From positions 2,220,128 to 2,284,127 of the forward strand of contig JAJEKV010000066.1 in the NCBI GenBank assembly GCA_021234155.1: a stretch of 64,000 nucleotides of DNA. The letters run 5' to 3'. This stretch comes from Isoetes taiwanensis. Lineage: Eukaryota > Streptophyta > Lycopodiopsida > Isoetales > Isoetaceae. Shown piece after piece: positions 21,501 through 33,331 of this stretch. The notes beneath the pieces are model-generated. The model was given only the letters and a program-made list of their open reading frames with translations. It searched no databases and was not told where the DNA came from. Position 1 is the first letter of the stretch; each line of letters begins with the position of its first letter. Position numbers and translations under genes: made by a program.

Positions 21501-21896
21501 TATAAGAGATCTGTGTTTGTTGGGGTTTTGGAACTATATAAAGTGCAATTCTGGGTAGCCTCGAACTCAAGATATAGCTGTTCTTAAGTAGTATATTACC
21601 ACTAGTCCAACATATTCTTCCAATATGCCTGGTTGTCAAGTTCCAAAATGCACGCCTATGCGCATGTAAAATGCATGCGTATGCCAAAAACGGACCATGA
21701 AAATCAAGGTCCACATCAGGAAAATAAGCATTTTTTTTTTTTGTAACACACGAGTCCCAGAACAGCTATGTCTCGAATCCAAGACTGCCCGTAGTCGCAT
21801 TATGCATAATTGCGTCCCATGGCATTTATTTCTTGACATATTAATTTTAGAGTTTTTTCCATTTATTTATATGTCATTAGCCAACGACCACATATT

Positions 21897-21970
21897 ATGC
21901 CCCTTCCCTGTGGTTTGGTGGCTTAGCCTTTTGGATTAGCAATTAGGAGGTCTTGATTTCAATAAGGCCA
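21897..21970 (+). mobile_element. tRNA-derived SINE head fragment
   Basis: The head TGTGGTTTGGTGGCTTAGCC with an A-box-like segment, and GGTCTTGATTTCAATAAGG as a B-box-like segment, match the heads at 28.57 and 28.63 kb. The 3' part is missing. Confidence 0.55.
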
Positions 21971-22589
21971 TAGATTATTCAATCATCCACATAAACGAAA
22001 TAAGAATCCGCGCTGAATCAGCGCAGGACCTAAAAACAACAGCTGAATATTTTTGGCTCAGCATCGCACCATCCACGGCACGCTAACTGAACCTAAATTT
22101 CTGCTTGGCTGAGGCGGCAGTTAATTAGATGGGCTGATGCAGCAGAGAAAATAATATGTTTACATGAACCCAAAAGACAGATGAATTCCTTTAATTGCAG
22201 CCCGTTTGAATTCGGGCAAAAAATTGGCGTGATTAGGGGAATGGCTCGACTACGAATCCAAAACTTATCTTGCCCTGTTCTTGTAAATCTTCCCGCCCCT
22301 ATTCTTGTAGTCCGGCAAATCTTGGAGTTTCTTATTTCATCAATTTCGTACTACCCTGGTTTCCACTTCAAACATTTGAGAGGATTTCTTGTCAATTCGG
22401 TTTTGTGATGTCCTAGAATTCTTCCAGATCAGGCCTAAAAGCTTCCATCCCTCCTTCTATTCCCCTATTTGAATCCACTTAATTTTCATGCTACCTCATT
22501 CCCTATTTCAATCCATTTAATTTTCTTGCTGCCTCATCCCCTGTTTCAATCCGAAAGGTAGGACATTATATCCTTCAAAATGTGTTGAT

Positions 22590-23446
22590 AGCTTGTTGGA
22601 TGAGTTTGCGGACATTAAAGTAAACATTATTTGGAATAGTAATTTTAGTGCCAAGCATTATGATCTCCTAGCAACTCATGTCAATAAGGAAATGGGAACA
22701 ACTTATACATGAAAGCAGGTTAAGAATCGTACGGAGCATGTGATTAGATGTTATAAGCAGGAGAGGCAGAAAGAGTCTGGGACCGGTGGCATCCCTAACA
22801 CCTGGCAATATTTTGATCAGCTTGATCGGGTTCTCGAGAACTCCTTTAAGTGTGGTGATTTACCAGGTGGTTCTACAGACGAAGGGTTCAGATCTAATGA
22901 CAGGTGGGAAACGAAAGCATCTCATAGTTCAAAGTGATTCTAATGTGGAGCACAGAAATAAAAAAGCATCAAAAGCAAGCTTATCGAACATGCCGGTTGT
23001 AACTTTGGAGTCTGATGAAGCTTGCTCACCATCATCGAGCCCGATAGTGAGGAAGAGGAGAAGGACGAGAATGAGAAAAATGCTAGTGAACACACTCCAA
23101 AGACGATTGCGAAGGAGGTGTGTGTCCAGAGGAATAGCACCTCTAGTCACGGGGTCAAAAAACAAAGTCAAAATGTGGGGAATCAAGGGCAGCCACAATT
23201 CTTGTGGAAGCAATGAAGAACATCATTATAATACACAAGGACTTGAAGTTATTAGAGATACAGGCAAAGAAAGATGCACATGAAAAAAGCGAGCAAATGC
23301 ACATGCGTCTAGCAGAGATGCAGATGCGCTTGCAAATGGAGTTGAATGCACGTTTCTGGTCTGCACAACCAAACAATGCAAGCCAGACACAATGGGAAGA
23401 GGATTCCTTCAACTATAAAAGTCATGATTCCAACTACCAGCAGTGA
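22590..23446 (+). pseudogene. Myb/SANT-like protein of a PIF/Harbinger transposon
   Basis: The reading frame from about 22590 encodes LLDEFADIKVNIIWNSNF, then KHYDLLATHVNKEMG, a stop where W is expected (TYT-stop-KQVKNR), and a trihelix/Myb-like end VIRCYKQERQK with TWQYFDQLDRVL. An acidic-basic linker (SDSEEEEKDENEKNASEH in another frame) and a coiled region with EKSEQMHMRLAEMQMRLQ follow, with a stop at 23446. This is the usual layout of the second Harbinger ORF, which helps the transposase bind DNA and enter the nucleus. One stop and at least two frame changes show decay. The matching transposase lies 3.4 kb away, convergent. Confidence 0.65.
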
Positions 23447-23714
23447 ACTTTGTCCTTTTGCAAGTTTAGGGTTTAAGGCTTTAAATTTATATTTTTGTGC
23501 TGGTTTTCTTATATCGAATTTGCAATGTAATGTTTTACTTTAATTGAGTTATAAAGATGTTAGGTGTTATGTAAAGAACCAAAGGTATGTTATGTGAAGA
23601 ATTAAAAAAACTTAATCTATGCTATATTATCGATAAATAAAATGTTGTGTCTAGTATAGTTCTTCATGCAATATTCTAGATAAGAAAATTTTAATGAATA
23701 TATGATGTTACATA

Positions 23715-23795
23715 TATGACAGATTTAACAAAATCTGGACTTATTCAGATCTAATAAATTTACCTCAAGGATGTCATTATAAGATTATATGTACT
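23715..23795. repeat. Outer inverted repeat, left
   Basis: GGACTTATTCAGAT and GATGTCATTATAAGATTATA here recur inverted at 25985-26065 with a few changes. Together they bracket the composite element at 23.7-26.1 kb. Confidence 0.75.
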
Positions 23796-23896
23796 TCGGA
23801 TTATTAGATTCAACTCTTATTGAATCTAATAATTCTATCAGTTTATCTTTAGGTCAAAAGTACGATGGTTACTAAAGAATAAAAATTGCTTTCAAA

Positions 23897-24422
23897 ATTA
23901 ATTTTCACTTCAATCTATTTGAAGAACTCCATATGATTAAAATAATATTTTTTCAAATTAGTTAAAGAAAGTTCTGGATTAAAATTAATTAAGTGATTAC
24001 ATTAATCTATTAATGAAAAAATATGAATAGTTTTTTTATTGGTTAATTTTTGACGTATCTTACTTCATAAATAAACTATTTAAAAATTTTGTTATTAAAA
24101 CACAGACTTTATCATTTAATGAGTGTCAAGCTAAAACTTTCTTAAAATATTTTTGATTGTGCTAAGAGTTTATAAATTGTAAAATTCTCGCGATAGTTTT
24201 AAGTGAATCTATCATCAAACCATCAAACATTATTTACAATTTGTTGTAATTTTCAAATTGTAAATTTATTGAATGACTAAGGTTTTAAATTTTATATTTG
24301 CGAAATGTCTAATTTTATATAAGTTCAAGTGAAAATTTATTTAGACGGCAATTTTATCCTTTAGTATCTATTATAATTTTAATTTAGAGATAAACTTATA
24401 ATAGTAAAACTTGAAATATGTG
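23897..24422. repeat. Direct repeat 1 of a composite element
   Basis: About 526 bp, closely matched in the same orientation by 25463-25962 (e.g. AAAGTTCTGGATTAAAATTA and the TTAAGTGATTACATTAATCT stretch). A short LTR-like pair is one reading, but no primer-binding site or TG...CA ends were seen. Confidence 0.85.
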
Positions 24423-24818
24423 TTTTCCCAAATATCATAACCAATATTTCCAAAGTATCTGCAGGGAACACTTTTAAAAGTGCTACTAAAAGGTATTTTA
24501 TCAATAACTTTTGAAAAATATGTAAAATGAATATATTTCTTTTTTTGCTTTTCTCTGATAGTTTGGAGTTTTAGTCTGCCATCAATTCTGGTATAGAGTA
24601 CCTTCCTTTTGATCTGTACAACAGTAAAAAAAGATTCTTAGTTACTCTTGAGAAAAATAGATTGGGATAAACCCTTGAGAGTAAGAGAAGGCACTGTGGC
24701 CTGACATAGAGATATGCTGATGCATGTTCAGTCAACCCAAGCAGAAAGAATAAGTATTATTACTAATTGAATCAAATACGTACCTTCAATTAATCGGGTA
24801 CCTATTGCATTTTATCCA

Positions 24819-25427
24819 TCAGCCAAGTCGAGTTACAGTTACAGACCTGCAACCAGTTTTTGTTTTCACAGCAAGTTTTGGTGGTCTTAATATCCCACAT
24901 GCCGAGGTGTTATCAGGTAGTGACCTTTTCTTATATGAACTGTTGTACCCCAAACTGCTATTATCATGCTGATGCTCATATAGGAAAGAGATAGACTTAA
25001 GAGTCTTTTCAATAATATCAACAATCCTGTAATTCCCAAATTCTGTTTTGAAGTTAACATTTCTGTCCTCAGCATACCTATGTGTCATTGCAAACATAAG
25101 GTCACTAACTTTTAAGTACCCAATGTATTCCAATACAACTCCTCTGATAGGATCCGTAGAGATAAACCTACAAAATTCAGCAAATCTTAACTGAATAGAT
25201 TTATTCGGCCAAATCTCTTCCAAATGGTTCAGCATATGCCAAAGCAGTTGGTCAAACCAGGTTATATTGTCTGGGCATTTCCTATCCGTAAGTTTATCAC
25301 AATTGCATTTGATAAAGGGACAAAACGTTCTCCAGATTCTTTTGAGATAGAAGTCAATTCTTTTCTCCTCTACTTTAGCCATATGCCCTATGAACAGGCC
25401 ATTGCCAATCTCACATGTTCTGTTCAA
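24819..25427 (-). CDS. Hypothetical 202-residue protein
   Basis: Uninterrupted frame from ATG (25427) to stop (24819) in otherwise strongly AT-rich DNA. The protein is mixed charged/hydrophobic: an N-terminal half with FCPFIKCNCDKLTDRKC (four cysteines), LLWHMLNHLEEIWP, then FAMTHRYAEDRNVN and a basic tail. No signal peptide or clear transmembrane segment. I do not recognise the family. It sits centrally between two 0.5-kb direct repeats, which are enclosed by inverted repeats. It may therefore be the coding part of a mobile element, or cargo. It could also be a captured exon: the residue before the Met is not fixed by any start signal. Confidence 0.4.
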   Translation of the reverse strand: MNRTCEIGNGLFIGHMAKVEEKRIDFYLKRIWRTFCPFIKCNCDKLTDRKCPDNITWFDQLLWHMLNHLEEIWPNKSIQLRFAEFCRFISTDPIRGVVLEYIGYLKVSDLMFAMTHRYAEDRNVNFKTEFGNYRIVDIIEKTLKSISFLYEHQHDNSSLGYNSSYKKRSLPDNTSACGILRPPKLAVKTKTGCRSVTVTRLG

Positions 25428-25462
25428 AAATTCTAAACGAAAAAGAAACTGAACATTTATTT

Positions 25463-25962
25463 AAAATTAATTTTTCATATAAGAAAAACTCTATATGATT
25501 AAAATAATATATTTTCAAACTAGTTAAAGAAAGTTTTGGATTAAAATTAATTAAGTGATTACATTAATCTGTTAATAGAAAAATATGAATAGTTTATTTT
25601 TGATGTATTTTACTTTATAAATAAACTATTTAAAAATTTGTTATTAAAACAAAGACTTCATCATTTAATCAATGTCAACCTAAAACTTTCTTAAAATATT
25701 TTTAGTTGTGCTAAGACTTTATAAATTGTAAAATTCTCGTGATAGTTTTAAGTGTGTCTATCATCAAACCATCAAACTTTTATTTATAATTTGTTGTAAT
25801 TGCCAAATTGTAAACATCACTAAGATTTTAAATTTTATATTCGCAAAATGTCTAATTTTAGATAAATTCAAGTGAAAATTTATTTAGAAAGCGGTCTTAT
25901 CCTGTGGTGTCTATTATAATTTTAAATTAAAGATAAACTTATAATAGTCAAATTTAAAATAT
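25463..25962. repeat. Direct repeat 2 of a composite element
   Basis: Second copy of 23897-24422, with scattered substitutions and small indels. Confidence 0.85.
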
Positions 25963-25984
25963 TTATTAAAATCAAGAAGAATTG

Positions 25985-26065
25985 AATACATATAATCTTA
26001 TAATGACATCTCTGAAGTGTTATCTAATAAATCTGAATAAGTCCGTATTTTATTGAATGTTTCAT
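25985..26065. repeat. Outer inverted repeat, right
   Basis: Inverted partner of 23715-23795, lying 23 bp outside direct repeat 2. Confidence 0.75.
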
Positions 26066-26422
26066 ATATCTGTTCAACCATTGAACTATGGCATATAAGA
26101 CCACTTCACTATTATATATACAGCAATCGAACTCTTAAAACCATTGAAGTAAACAATAACTACACAATAACTACATATTGAGTTATATGTACAAAGAGTC
26201 CGAACTGTTCATAAATATTTTGCCCAATATTGTTTTGTCAAAGGATGAATTGAATAAGCCAGGGGAATATCTGCTTAGTCATCGCCCAAGGTAATCCACC
26301 AAGAGCTAGCTACAGAAGAGTACGTGCGAAAGGGTTAAGATTAAATAGTGTTTGCACTGTCTTCCATGCGCCAAGTAGCCCCTTGAGGAAAGAGGAATTC
26401 GAATAAGCTGACATAGGACATA

Positions 26423-26460
26423 ACTAGTAAACGTGTGCCCGGCATTATCGCGCATAAGTC
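26423..26460 (-). mobile_element. Helitron 3' terminus (minus strand)
   Basis: On the minus strand the sequence reads AATGCCGGGCACACGTTTAC then TAGT, nearly the same as the end at 20051-20086 (AACGCCGGGCACCCGTTAC then TAGT). The left half of its hairpin has decayed. The element would extend rightward from here. Its 5' end was not found. Confidence 0.6.
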
Positions 26461-26699
26461 CTGGCATATATTTTGACTCGAACTTTAACGTTTATATATG
26501 CAACTTTCAACAACAGCACATGTAGATACTGGCAAGAATGTACATACCGTCAAGAATAGATATTATTTGCTTTATTATTAGTTTTTATTAATAAAATTGT
26601 GTAATGATAGTATCTTCAATGTATTAAATTTACGTTTATAGATTTCAGTAGAGAAAACAATATGTTATAAAAAATGTGGGGGGCAATTATATCTGAAAA

Positions 26700-26930
26700 A
26701 ACGAAAATTTGGAACGATAGACCCTTAGGAGTAAAGTACATCAATAAAAAATAGGTTTCTGAAGACGTATTACATTCGATCCAATATTGAGATTGTCACG
26801 CATGTACTTGAAGATTATTCTTTTTTCTTTTTTCTTTTTTGGTTTTTCGGATAGAGGTAACCCTTCAATACATTCAATGCAATAGGTTTTTGTCACGCAT
26901 GTACTTGAAGATTGTTCTTCGAAGTAGGTT
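26700..26930. repeat. Local duplication at the transposase 3' end
   Basis: GTCACGCATGTACTTGAAGA occurs at 26794 and 26892, each followed by TT(A/G)TTCTT. A (T)nC-rich tract of about 25 bp lies between. The two copies give two alternative C-terminal endings to the Harbinger frame. Confidence 0.75.
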
Positions 26931-28130
26931 ACCTTTGTGGCAATGCCTGCTTTCCCCTTGTTTAACTCTACCCCCACCATAAATCACAACATTGCTATGA
27001 ATGCTCTCTTCCTCACCATTGAGTTGCAAGAAGTTGTGCAAAACACAGCAAGCAATGACAACACGCAATGCATGTGGCAACTGAATTGGCATGGACTCCA
27101 GTATCTTCCAATGACCCTTTAGTAAAGAAAATGAATTCTCAATGACAACCCTGACCTGGGACAATTGGTTTGGGAAAGCAATATCATTTGCTATATCATC
27201 ATTCTTCCTTCTCTTCATAACCACCATAAAGAAAGAGCCTGGGTAGCCAAAATATCCAAGTATAAAAGGTCTAATTCTCACACCGCGAAGTCTCCTTATA
27301 GGCATTGTTAAAATTTGTCTTGTTGTAAGCTTCCCATAAAGAGATGATGTATAGAAGCGACGTGTGTCATGAGAGCCACTAGGCGCATCACAACACACAT
27401 CCCAAAAAAATTTGCTAGCATCACAAACTGCTTGTAGCAATATTGAATGAAAGTAATGTCGGCATAATCAGTTGGAGTATAATGTGTTTCTGGCTTGAAA
27501 CGAAGGGGAATGTGTGATCCATCAATCATGCCTATTACTTGAGGCACTCCGGAGATAGATTCAAAATCTTGTACGATCTCGTGCAGTTTAGGACCGTCAG
27601 GGGGCTTAATGAAATCTCTTCTTACACACGTAGCCAGTATGTCCACAAATTGTGTACTTGTGGATTGTTGAGGAACTCACACCAAATAATTGAGAAATGA
27701 CGATGCATTTGTCATTATGGGCCAACCTGAAAAATCTCACATGCGAAGGCAAGACTCTTATCAATTGGCTCATGCACCATTTCCGGGGTTCTGCCTCAAG
27801 GATGTGTGGGGCAACCAATCTTAGCAAAATTTCAAAGTTTGCTGGACACATCCTATAGAAACACCTGAAGTTATAAGAACCCGAGATGCTACATTCTAGC
27901 CATAGTGAAGAGCTAAGATCCCATTAGAACATCATTTGTCGTAGAAAAATCCAGTACTCACGAAGTCTCCTCGGGCTCATACCCAAAATAATAACAAGCC
28001 AGCAGCATAGGATTTGCATAATAGATTGAAATACGTGATCCATTGTGTCTTCATCGTCCTCCCATAGACTGCAAACGAAATCCAAGGAATTAGTGGGAAA
28101 AAAATTAGGGGAAGACATGGTTTTCTTCAC
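26874..28130 (-). pseudogene. PIF/Harbinger DDE transposase, frameshifted
   Basis: Reading leftward: an N-terminal region with RRLREYWIFLRQMM (28130-27924); MCPANFEILLRLV and FFRLAHND (27851-27690); then VIGMIDGSHIPL (first catalytic D, about 27525), DAPSGSHDTRRFYTSSLY (second D, about 27375) and VIENSFSLLKGHWKIL (catalytic E, about 27140). It ends with HALRVVIACCVLHNFL. The order and spacing are those of PIF/Harbinger (DDE_Tnp_4) transposases. Frameshifts near 27890, 27640 and 27425 inactivate it. A Myb/SANT partner ORF of the same superfamily lies convergent at 22.6-23.4 kb. Confidence 0.85.
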
Positions 28131-28559
28131 AAATTGCTGGATAATATTATAAAGCTATAGATGGAAAATGCAATTCTTCAAATGGGAGAAAACACAAAAC
28201 CTTCACCGTGAAAAGAAAGCAAAGGTAAAGCAAAGGTACGGAATTCAATAAAAAGCAAAGGATCGGTACTGATCGATTCCAACAGAGGGTAGAAAAGAAG
28301 ATAGAAACTTGTTCAAATCATCCAATACTCGGGCAAAGAAGAACCGATCCAGCAGAGAGGCGTTTGGCAGAGAGTCTTCTTGATATCAGCACTGGGCCAA
28401 TTTTTTCATGGCTGAAAGGTGGTGCCACATCGCCATTCTAAATTTAGCTACGGGGATTTTAGGGTCGGCCGCATGTGAATGACTGAGGGGATCTTGATAT
28501 CAACGTAGAGCAGTAGGACTTCAGACCTCGCAAAAATTCACAACAATGTGATTGCGACA

Positions 28560-28765
28560 TATGTCCTCTCCCTATGGTTTGGTGCTTAGCCCTTTGGGTT
28601 AGCAATTAGGAGGATTATGCCTTCTCCTTGTGGTTTGGTGGCCTAGCACTTTGGGTTAACAATTAGGAGGTCTTGTGTTTAAGTCTGTTTTGGGACATCT
28701 AGGGGATCGTCATATGTCCCTATGGGATGCTACCATGCGATATGACTTAAAAAAAAAAAAATGCT
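28560..28765 (+). mobile_element. tRNA-derived SINE, full copy preceded by a truncated head
   Basis: A truncated head (28562-28614) is followed by a second head with A box TGGCCTAGCACTTTGG (28639-28654) and B box GGTCTTGTGTTTAAGTC (28669-28685). The body then continues: GGGACATCTAGGGGATCGTC, ATGTCC, GGGATGCTACC and a GATATGACTTAAAAA end (28740-28761). A polymerase-III promoter with a tRNA-unrelated body and an A-rich tail fits a SINE. Confidence 0.7.
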
Positions 28766-28779
28766 ACCTAATTAATTAT

Positions 28780-28925
<146 letters not shown>

Positions 28926-29053
28926 GTGTCCCTATGGGATGCCATGCTATATGACGTGTTTATCTATCTCACCCTATGGGATGCTACCATGTGTATGACA
29001 TTAAAAAAAAGAAAAAAAGAAAAAATACTATCCATCTGTTTATCTATCTATCT

Positions 29054-29320
29054 TTTGGTTTGGGTGCATATTCATACGGGGGGTGACTCCGGGCAACGAG
29101 AGCTGTTGGATAGGCATATTCACCCCTTATTCTTTAATCTACACCGTACACAAAGTTTCTGGATGTATGGAATTGACTATACTGTAACACAAGATTTACA
29201 AAATACTATAAGATTTGAGGTAATATACTATATGGTGTTGATTTTATACGTGCAAAACATAATTATAGGGGCTCTCGCTGCCCTATGTCACCCCCCGTGT
29301 GAATATGCACCCAAACCAAA
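29054..29320. mobile_element. MITE-like element with ~50-bp terminal inverted repeats
   Basis: TTTGGTTTGGGTGCATATTC at 29054 is inverted at the right end, 29301-29320. The pairing continues inward through GGGGGGTGAC and GGGCAACGAGAGC. Size is 267 bp with no ORF. No target-site duplication is clear. A related copy at 45.85-45.98 kb shares the right end and also about 40 bp beyond it. The true element may therefore be larger, or this one may lie within a bigger repeat. Confidence 0.65.
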
Positions 29321-32300
29321 GGGGGTTTTAATTTAAAAGTGTTGGATGTAATGGTTGTGTTAATTAATGTTAATGGTAGTTATGTGTTGGTTGTTATAAT
29401 AAAATTTTTTTTTACAAAGTACTTGCTCGGATCTCATCTAGCAAATACAATACTCCAAAAACTAAACCTAGTTAGAATTTGAGACGTGGTCTGCCCTGGT
29501 TTTACCCAGGCCCAAAACTCAAACTGGCAGAATGAAATACTTAGGCAAAGTGACCCAGGTACTTTGTATTTGCACCCATTGAGAGGATGTTCCAAGTAGG
29601 GAGCTGAGATTCCAAGCCCCAATACCATGCAACACCAACTTATTGGTTAAAAAGGATCCATTATTTTCTAATACAAATTTTTGTATTTATCCACCACGGT
29701 CTTAAGTATAAGAAGGCAGAAAATTTTACCTCAAAATAATTGTTCCCAAGGTGGAATAAGTCATGACAATTTTTAATAAATAATAAATAATAAATAAGAT
29801 CAGACAACTGTAGTTATGTAGTTATGGCCAAACAAAAGTAGACCAAATCTAAAAGAGCAAGGAAACTCACTCGTCTATCAAAGGTTACCCAGTGGTGTTA
29901 ATTAAGTAAAATGTTTTTTTAAAGCGCGATGGGATCAAAAGTCCATAAGTCTTGTTAATGAGAAATATTTCCAAGTGTGTAAGGCTATGCTAATACCATC
30001 GGGATTTGGGCTGTATTAATTTGTCCAATTGAAATAACACAAATTCCTAAAAACAAAGTAAACCAAAATGCACTCTTTATTAGGAAAAGATGTCTTAGAG
30101 AAGCAACTAGTTAGTAGCCCAATTAAGAAATGAGTGCGTACTCTATAATAAACAGAGTCTATTCCTAACTAATAAGTCAGAGACAAGAGCAATTACCAAG
30201 CTGTTCAAAGAATCAGACAAATAAGGAGAGAATCAGCCACCTTTTCAGAGCTATACCTTTTTTCCAAAATGGTTTTTCATTTTTTATTTTTTCAATTTGA
30301 GACATGCTGTAAAGGACCAATGTCTTTGTCCCTTGTTTTTCAGCAGAACCTAATATACTAGGGCCATGTAGGTAATACAAGAGTGGTGTTCTTTTCTGTT
30401 TCACACCATTAAACAGTATAATCCTACACTTGAAATAGAAGATATTTAGCAATATAAGCATGAAAAAGGAGAGTTTCCGGAGGCAGTGTATCCGATCTGC
30501 TCCCCATTTTTTAATCGCTCCATTAGTTTGCACAACCCAAACATCCTAAAAAAAAATTTTGGGCCCTTCGGGCCCTAACAAAGCAAGCATAAGTATTATA
30601 CTGAAATGTTTATTTAAAACAACTTAGCTTATTCATTATTCATTCTTTATCAGTAATTTGAATATTGCAATACAAGAATCAAGTTCATGAAGGATCAAAA
30701 TGCAACACACCATTTATTCCACTCTAAACAATGCACAACTATTCTAGAAATACAATGCACAACTGAGCATTGTCACTTTCATTTATAGAATGTGGACAAA
30801 TTGAATTGGAAATATAATCCCTAGCAACACATTTCATTGTAATCTCAATTCCCTGCATTGCATACCAAGGGCCGCCCAAATATACACAAATATACTGTTA
30901 TAAAATGGGCAAAACAACAATAACATCAACAATAACATAATAAGGTCTGCTGAAGAGGATTGGATTTGCACCAAGTGCTATCGTCAAGAAGGCTACATTG
31001 CCGCAATAAATGAGCCAAATCTACAGTCCATATACTACAAAAATACAGATAAAGAGAATGGATCAACACAAATAACAACAAAGATTTTCTAAATCATACA
31101 ACTTGCCCCATGCATAGAAAACACAGGCTGTTCTATTCTAGAAATCTGTTATAAATAATCTCCTCAGTAATAAAGACTTGGAAGTAATAAATTGACTCGC
31201 TAATACTGAACTAGAACCATAAGAATTGGCACATGGATTGTTAATGCTGCAGAATGTGTGTCTTATTCAAAAATTTGCATGGGATCTTATGCCTCCCATC
31301 ATGTCTACTATTCCACTTAGAATATCCAAAACCGATACCAACAAATTCTTTTACTTTTCTACCTTTTTTACAGGTTTCAAATCCACTCCTTTCTCAAGTA
31401 TGTTTGTCAGATGATATGTTCTCCGCTAACTTAATCTACATTTTACTTTCCATATCCTCTTCAATTTGTTCATAATCCAATTATAGCAGACTCCACCTTC
31501 TAACATGGCACCGAATCTTGATATCTTGTATTATCAAATGAGCACTCAAATATGTCCAGAGATGAAACAGCAAAGCCCATAGAAAAGATACATCTTAAAA
31601 AACAAATTGTAGCAACAAAAGTAGAAGCTTTTGTTATGATTCTACCAGTCCTCAATGAAGACTGATCAGATTTTCTTGAAGGCTAACTATAAGCCGCATA
31701 TGTTTGCATGGAAGGCTTTTTACATTGCCAGCCAGACAAGACCTAAAGTGCACTTGCCACTTCCAACAAAAGCACTTACCAGTAAGTGCAGACCAATAAG
31801 TGCAGAAGATAATCCCCACAACCTAGCCTATTTACTATTGATGAATCGTACCTTGTGGTTCCGCAAAGGTCGCCGAATAAACTTCCAAGCTGCTTTAAAA
31901 TTCACCGCTGCCAAGCAGTGGCGTCAGAACTGATGAACAAATGGACTAATATTGTGTTGGTGATGTGCGTTCGTAACTAGGCATGAAAAAATCAAAGGTA
32001 GAAGGAATGTTTTGTAATAATAACCCCATGCACTGTAGCTTTGGGATCCGAAGTGGGCCAAGCTTTAAGCCCGTTTTCAGCACCAAACAGTCATAGAGTA
32101 GTCGCTTCAAACATAAGTGCCTGAACAAATGATAACATGCACAATGAAGTATCAACTTCAAGCTTCATTTCTTCCTTTGATCCAATCACAATCATCCCCT
32201 GCAACCAAATTCCTAGCACTAGGCTAGCTGCCAAAAGCCTGTGTTGCACGAAATCAATTCGCCCAATAACAACAAAGCAGCAACAACAAAGCAAACCACC

Positions 32301-32749
32301 AGACCAGACCAGACCCATTTCCCTCTACCAGATTTTTGTTTTTCATGATTCTCTTGGAACCATTCAAAGAACCTTAACATCCTGGTCCTCATCCTTTTGC
32401 TCTAGGAATTAATCTCAGCCATTCCTTCTAAAGTGCTATATCCAGTAACATTATTGTGGACCAATTTGTTATGGCCATCACAAGCATGTTATGGCCATAA
32501 CAAGCGTGTTCAAAATTTGCTGGTCTTATCCAAATAGAGAAACAGAGATTTCAGATATATGATGCAGAAAGGATCGCCCCATTTGGGGCCGGGTTACGGC
32601 GCCGGATTTAGAACAAAGTTTGTAAATTTTGGCCGGGATTGCCTTTGTAGGCGAAAGAGATCGATCGATCCTTTCTGGGGCCGCTCTTCCAAAATAGACG
32701 GGAAAAAGCAGGGCTACGGCTCCACGTTCTTCTTGACCACATTCTTACA
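29321..32749. other. Unassigned intergenic DNA
   Basis: AT-rich and without recognisable domains. It contains the palindrome GGGCCCTTCGGGCCC (about 30561-30575), also met near 46.0 kb as a partial copy. Open frames at 30213-30533, 31655-31933 and 32137-32412 show no family pattern. Confidence 0.4.
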
Positions 32750-33085
32750 GCAATATTTCTTATTCATTCTTATTTCCCCTTCAATCTGCCCTGGCAAACT
32801 GGTTTTCTTTTCCGGCTCGGATCTGCTGTTAAACTATGATTACGGAAGTTTTGCTAGATCTTGCCAAACCATGATTTTTACGCCATTCTTATTTCCCCTT
32901 CAATCCGCCCTCTTTGGCAACCGGGTTTTTTTTCCTTTCCGGATCTGGCTGTTAAACTATGATTCTGAAGTTTTTGCTAGATCTTTTGCCAAACCATGAT
33001 TTTCTGCCATTCTTTTCCTTTCCGGCTCGGATCTGTAACATTAAACTATGATTCTGAAGTTTTGCTAGATCTTGCCAAACCATGA
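32750..33085. repeat. Three tandem repeats of about 80-120 bp
   Basis: Units share TTCTTATTTCCCCTTCAATC, TTTCCGGCTCGGATCTG, TTAAACTATGATTCTGAAG and GCTAGATCTTGCCAAACCAT. Units start near 32757, 32884 and 33009. The last lacks the first segment. The open frame at 32559-32999 is largely made of this repeat. Confidence 0.9.
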
Positions 33086-33170
33086 TTTATAGCGGTTGTG
33101 AGGCGGACAACCTCTTCCAATTTGAAGCCAAGAACTCTATGCAAAGGATTCCGGCCGGGGCGTTTAAGGC

Positions 33171-33331
33171 GATAACGTCCTCCCCTCGGGCGTTATGGCA
33201 CATGAAAAATCGCCCTGCATTGGCCATGTGGCGGGGGAAATTCCTCGGCCGTCTTGCCGACGGCCTCGAATTTCTGGTCATGGCCAATTAAACCATTTTT
33301 TCGAGCTATAACTTCGTGGGAGGACGTTATC
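33171..33331. repeat. 161-bp foldback (hairpin-forming) sequence
   Basis: GATAACGTCCTCCC at 33171-33184 is inverted at 33318-33331. Inside, TTGGCCATG and GAAATTC pair with their complements at 33265-33290. At the centre GGCCGTC (33247-33253) pairs with GACGGCC (33259-33265) around loop TTGCC. Bulges of several bases interrupt the arms. It could be a small MITE, a microRNA-type precursor, or a relic of inverted duplication. No mature small RNA can be assigned from the sequence. Confidence 0.7.

Noticed and set aside
22000-28500. Exact terminal inverted repeats for a single Harbinger element
   Set aside because: Compared sequence near 22.0-22.1 and 28.4-28.5 kb; only weak, scattered similarity was found.
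32559-32999. 146-codon frame as a gene
   Set aside because: Most of it is the three-copy tandem repeat, with no domain or splice context.
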